Below, piece after piece: positions 61,925 through 64,000 of a stretch of 64,000 bases of DNA (the first letter of the stretch is position 1; each line of letters starts with the position of its first letter). The stretch covers positions 1-64,000 of the forward strand of contig JACKFH010000018.1 of assembly GCA_020632575.1 (NCBI GenBank), in the 5' to 3' direction. Origin of the DNA: Candidatus Omnitrophota bacterium (lineage in GTDB: Bacteria; Hinthialibacterota; Hinthialibacteria; OLB16). The position numbers and the translations under genes are program-made. A model generated the notes under the pieces. That model had not been told where the DNA came from. It worked only from the letters and a program-made list of their open reading frames with translations, and made no database searches.

Positions 61925-63780
61925 GATGCGTTGGCCTCCTTCATCAGCGCGGGGAATTCGAGCCAGAGGATTCGGGCGCTTGAGGTAAGATAGCCCAGGG
62001 CGCCGTCGTCGCGTCTAAACGGTGCGTAAGAATTCAGTCGCGAGTCCCCGAAGACGCTGTTAACCGCATCGGGGATGGGGGTCGCGTCGATGTCGGCGAG
62101 GCCGAGGAATACCGGTTCGGCGGGGTCGCCGACATCCCAAGCCCCCAGGGTCATCTCTTGGCTATAAACGAGGAGATATTTCTCCCCGAGAGCGACTTGA
62201 AGTGCGATGGGTCTTTTTTTTGCATCTATTGCGGGTTTGGACAAGTCGATGAAGTTCTGGTAGAGAGGAATCCGCAACCTTAACGGCAAATCGATCACCG
62301 TTTTTTTCGGTTCCATCGGATCGGACATGTCCATCAGGACGAGTCGAGTATTGTCCTCGATCGGTTTCCCGCCGACCACCGGAATTCTGTTGAAGCCGAC
62401 AATGAGTCCCGGTCGGACCGCTTCGATTTCGAGATCATCGAACCGAGGTCCCGGCGTCCTGCCCGATTCGTCAACGCGGACAATTCCAACCGACTCGCCC
62501 CAACGGTGGTCCAGCTCGAATGGTGAACCTTTCCCAAAAAGCCTTTCCGACCTGAAGTCCTGGCCGACCCAGCGCAGTTCGGATGCCTCGACATCAGTTA
62601 GAGTCCCCGTCGATAGATCGAGTTTGTATCTTGGCGGTGAATTTTCGTTGTTTTGAATCCTGTCCCGATCGAAAAGATTCACCAGGACAAAACCTTGCTT
62701 AAACCGCTGTACGGAAAACCGGAGGTCTGATTCGTCGAGCTTCCTGACAATTCTGGGTTTTTCGGGATCATTGATCTCAAAAAGCGTTAATCTTTTCTGT
62801 CCCTCGTTGATCAGCAATCGATCCTCTGTGAGGAACGCCTGACAGAAACCCGTCTTAATGTCGCCGAATAAGTTGACGGAAGATATCGTTTCCAGAGTCC
62901 GGCCATTAAATTTACGGCTCCTCAGATGAAGGGATCGTTTAGACCCCTTATTCTCCGCCTCAACCGTGAGGAGTCGATCTCCATCCCGGTGGGAGGCGAT
63001 AATGATGTCCCCGCGTTGACCTCCGAGAAACTCGATATTCGAGTGACCCTCCCGATAATCGGCGAAGGACGGCGTCAAACATCCGAGAAAAAATATCAGG
63101 AAGGCCATCGCTCCCCCGGGGCTCACGGTGAGTGAATGCCGGAGACTCGATCGATAACAGGTGGAGAGCAGACCAAAGAAGAGGAAAGGCGTCAGAAAGA
63201 GGATGAAGAGAGTCCAGAAGGCGCCATTAATTTCGATCCCCTCCACTCTATCGGAAGAGAAATGAAAGGAGAGATTTTCGAGCGAATAAAACAAAAAACT
63301 GACTCCGCCAATGAAAGGGACTGCTCCGAATAGAAAACCCCGCACCAAGTCTTTGCAGAGAATTGTCACCGAGGCGGTCCAGAAACCTATGTTTAGGAAA
63401 AGCGCGACGAAGAAAAACGTTTCATGGCGGTCCATCGACTCGATTCCGAGATTCCAGCCCAGAACGCAAACAAGCGAAAGGAGAATGAGGAAGGATACTT
63501 TGATCGAAAACACCAGTCTCGGAGAAACCGGTCGGGTTTTCAAATAGTCCACGGCTCCCGGAAGGTATTCGCTGCCGAAGAGGACCGGGCCGACAAAGAA
63601 GGCCAGGATGGTCAAGAAGGTCCCGGTGTAAAATTTGTAGACGAGAGTGAGGTAGTTCCCCTGAGTCTCTCCAAAGAAACTTACCAGAAGCGTAAGCGCG
63701 AGAATCACCAAGATCCAACGCAAGATCTTGATCTGAGCCCAACAGAGAGTCAGCGGCGCGGTAAATGTGGTCGTTGTCAT
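61921..63780 (-). CDS. ABC-2-type permease fused to a large external beta-rich domain (paralogue 2)
   Basis: A 619-residue paralogue of the preceding gene with the same plan: seven N-terminal membrane helices and a beta-rich outer domain. Equivalent marks are GSEYLPGAVDYLKTRPVSPR in the membrane part and ILWLEFPALMKEANAS at the C-terminus (against LEFPALMKEADPS in paralogue 1), with shared blade-like patterns PVFLGLADID and GALGYLTSSA. ATG 63780 overlaps the stop of the ATPase gene (ATGA); a GTG five codons earlier is in the same position as the ATPase end. Two divergent copies suggest a heterodimeric channel with both outer domains. Confidence 0.7.
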   Translation of the reverse strand: MTTTTFTAPLTLCWAQIKILRWILVILALTLLVSFFGETQGNYLTLVYKFYTGTFLTILAFFVGPVLFGSEYLPGAVDYLKTRPVSPRLVFSIKVSFLILLSLVCVLGWNLGIESMDRHETFFFVALFLNIGFWTASVTILCKDLVRGFLFGAVPFIGGVSFLFYSLENLSFHFSSDRVEGIEINGAFWTLFILFLTPFLFFGLLSTCYRSSLRHSLTVSPGGAMAFLIFFLGCLTPSFADYREGHSNIEFLGGQRGDIIIASHRDGDRLLTVEAENKGSKRSLHLRSRKFNGRTLETISSVNLFGDIKTGFCQAFLTEDRLLINEGQKRLTLFEINDPEKPRIVRKLDESDLRFSVQRFKQGFVLVNLFDRDRIQNNENSPPRYKLDLSTGTLTDVEASELRWVGQDFRSERLFGKGSPFELDHRWGESVGIVRVDESGRTPGPRFDDLEIEAVRPGLIVGFNRIPVVGGKPIEDNTRLVLMDMSDPMEPKKTVIDLPLRLRIPLYQNFIDLSKPAIDAKKRPIALQVALGEKYLLVYSQEMTLGAWDVGDPAEPVFLGLADIDATPIPDAVNSVFGDSRLNSYAPFRRDDGALGYLTSSARILWLEFPALMKEANAS

Positions 63781-64000
63781 TGCGTCTTCCCCCACATCGT
63801 GTATTCGGCGAAGACATCCTCGAGTGTCATCTCATGAACTTGCGGCGTGTGACCAAGGGCTTCTTTGAGGAAAGCGAGGCGTTCTTCATCGAGATCGCGG
63901 ACGATGAGTTGTTTTTCTTGGCCGACGGTGCGGTTCGCGAGGACCCAGTCTTTGGCGATGCCGTTTTCGGAAACCTCTTGGCCGATGTTGAAGACAACTC
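63777..64000 (-). CDS. ABC transporter ATP-binding protein (3' part)
   Basis: The gene runs off the window; its last about 74 codons are visible. The end matches ABC ATPases: a C-terminal strand segment VVFNIGQEVSENGIAKDW, then LIVRDLDEERLAFLKEALG and finally EMTLEDVFAEYTMWGKTQ, where LEDVF is the usual ABC-2 ATPase tail. The stop overlaps the first permease start by four bases. It is the first visible gene of the exporter operon and provides energy for the three permeases. Walker A/B lie beyond the window. Confidence 0.8.
   Translation of the reverse strand, partial: VVFNIGQEVSENGIAKDWVLANRTVGQEKQLIVRDLDEERLAFLKEALGHTPQVHEMTLEDVFAEYTMWGKTQ

Overview
The window reads as ordinary, densely coded chromosome of an uncultivated-type Gram-negative (diderm) bacterium. 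It is moderately GC-rich by eye, with many genes joined by 4-base stop/start overlaps. Outer-membrane biology is clear: a TolC-type channel, apolipoprotein N-acyltransferase (lnt), phosphoheptose isomerase (gmhA), an alpha-2-macroglobulin/PbpC pair and several lipoproteins. A Tat-exported DUF1501 protein, Pro/Thr linkers ending in dockerin-like calcium repeats, CxxCH cytochrome domains and xylose-isomerase-like TIM barrels are typical of Planctomycetota and of neighbouring poorly cultured phyla (Hydrogenedentota, Omnitrophota, Sumerlaeota, Poribacteria). I cannot choose among these from sequence alone. No rRNA, tRNA, CRISPR array, integrase, transposase or prophage gene was found.

Layout. 1-806: end of an esterase-like hydrolase. 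842-6394 (minus): two secreted cytochrome/dockerin-like proteins flanking a DUF1501 protein and a large DUF1549-like CxxCH protein. 6695-11061: rsmG, a sugar isomerase-like TIM barrel, a Mg-chelatase-type AAA+ ATPase and a small zinc-ribbon protein with a strong promoter. 11062-11457: a 16-bp tandem array running into a 25-bp inverted repeat. 11458-19141 (plus): tolC-like, hemW-like, a family 2 glycosyltransferase, two beta-propeller paralogues and lnt. 19142-19744: repeats, a possible structured leader and a terminator before gmhA. 20278-26144: M56 peptidase, MFS exporter, Fn3-like protein, peptide-binding lipoprotein and HU. 26395-32321: dapA, a TPR lipoprotein, a receiver/GGDEF-like/DUF2225 fusion, a DUF502 protein and a FemAB/GNAT-like protein. 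32476-41943: ispG, ankyrin lipoprotein, quinone-oxidoreductase-like MDR, glnS, GT4, HAD hydrolase, Fpg/Nei glycosylase and a membrane protein. 42033-48085 (minus): two very large secreted proteins. 48363-50860 (minus): a molybdate/sulfate-type permease and a binding protein with two fused domains. 51721-59328: alpha-2-macroglobulin plus PbpC. 59364-64000 (minus): an ABC export operon in which two permeases carry about 370-residue external domains.

How the genes work together. Most operons deal with the envelope: surface display (dockerin-like, P-domain and Fn3 proteins), lipoprotein maturation, LPS heptose, peptidoglycan repair with protease trapping, and export. The strongest leads for something undescribed are the ABC exporter with propeller-like permeases, the receiver/GGDEF-like/DUF2225 fusion, the double-domain molybdate-type binding protein, the secreted 1058/959-residue pair, and the hairpin-plus-terminator leader before gmhA. 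Nothing here is a recognisable new defence or mobile system.
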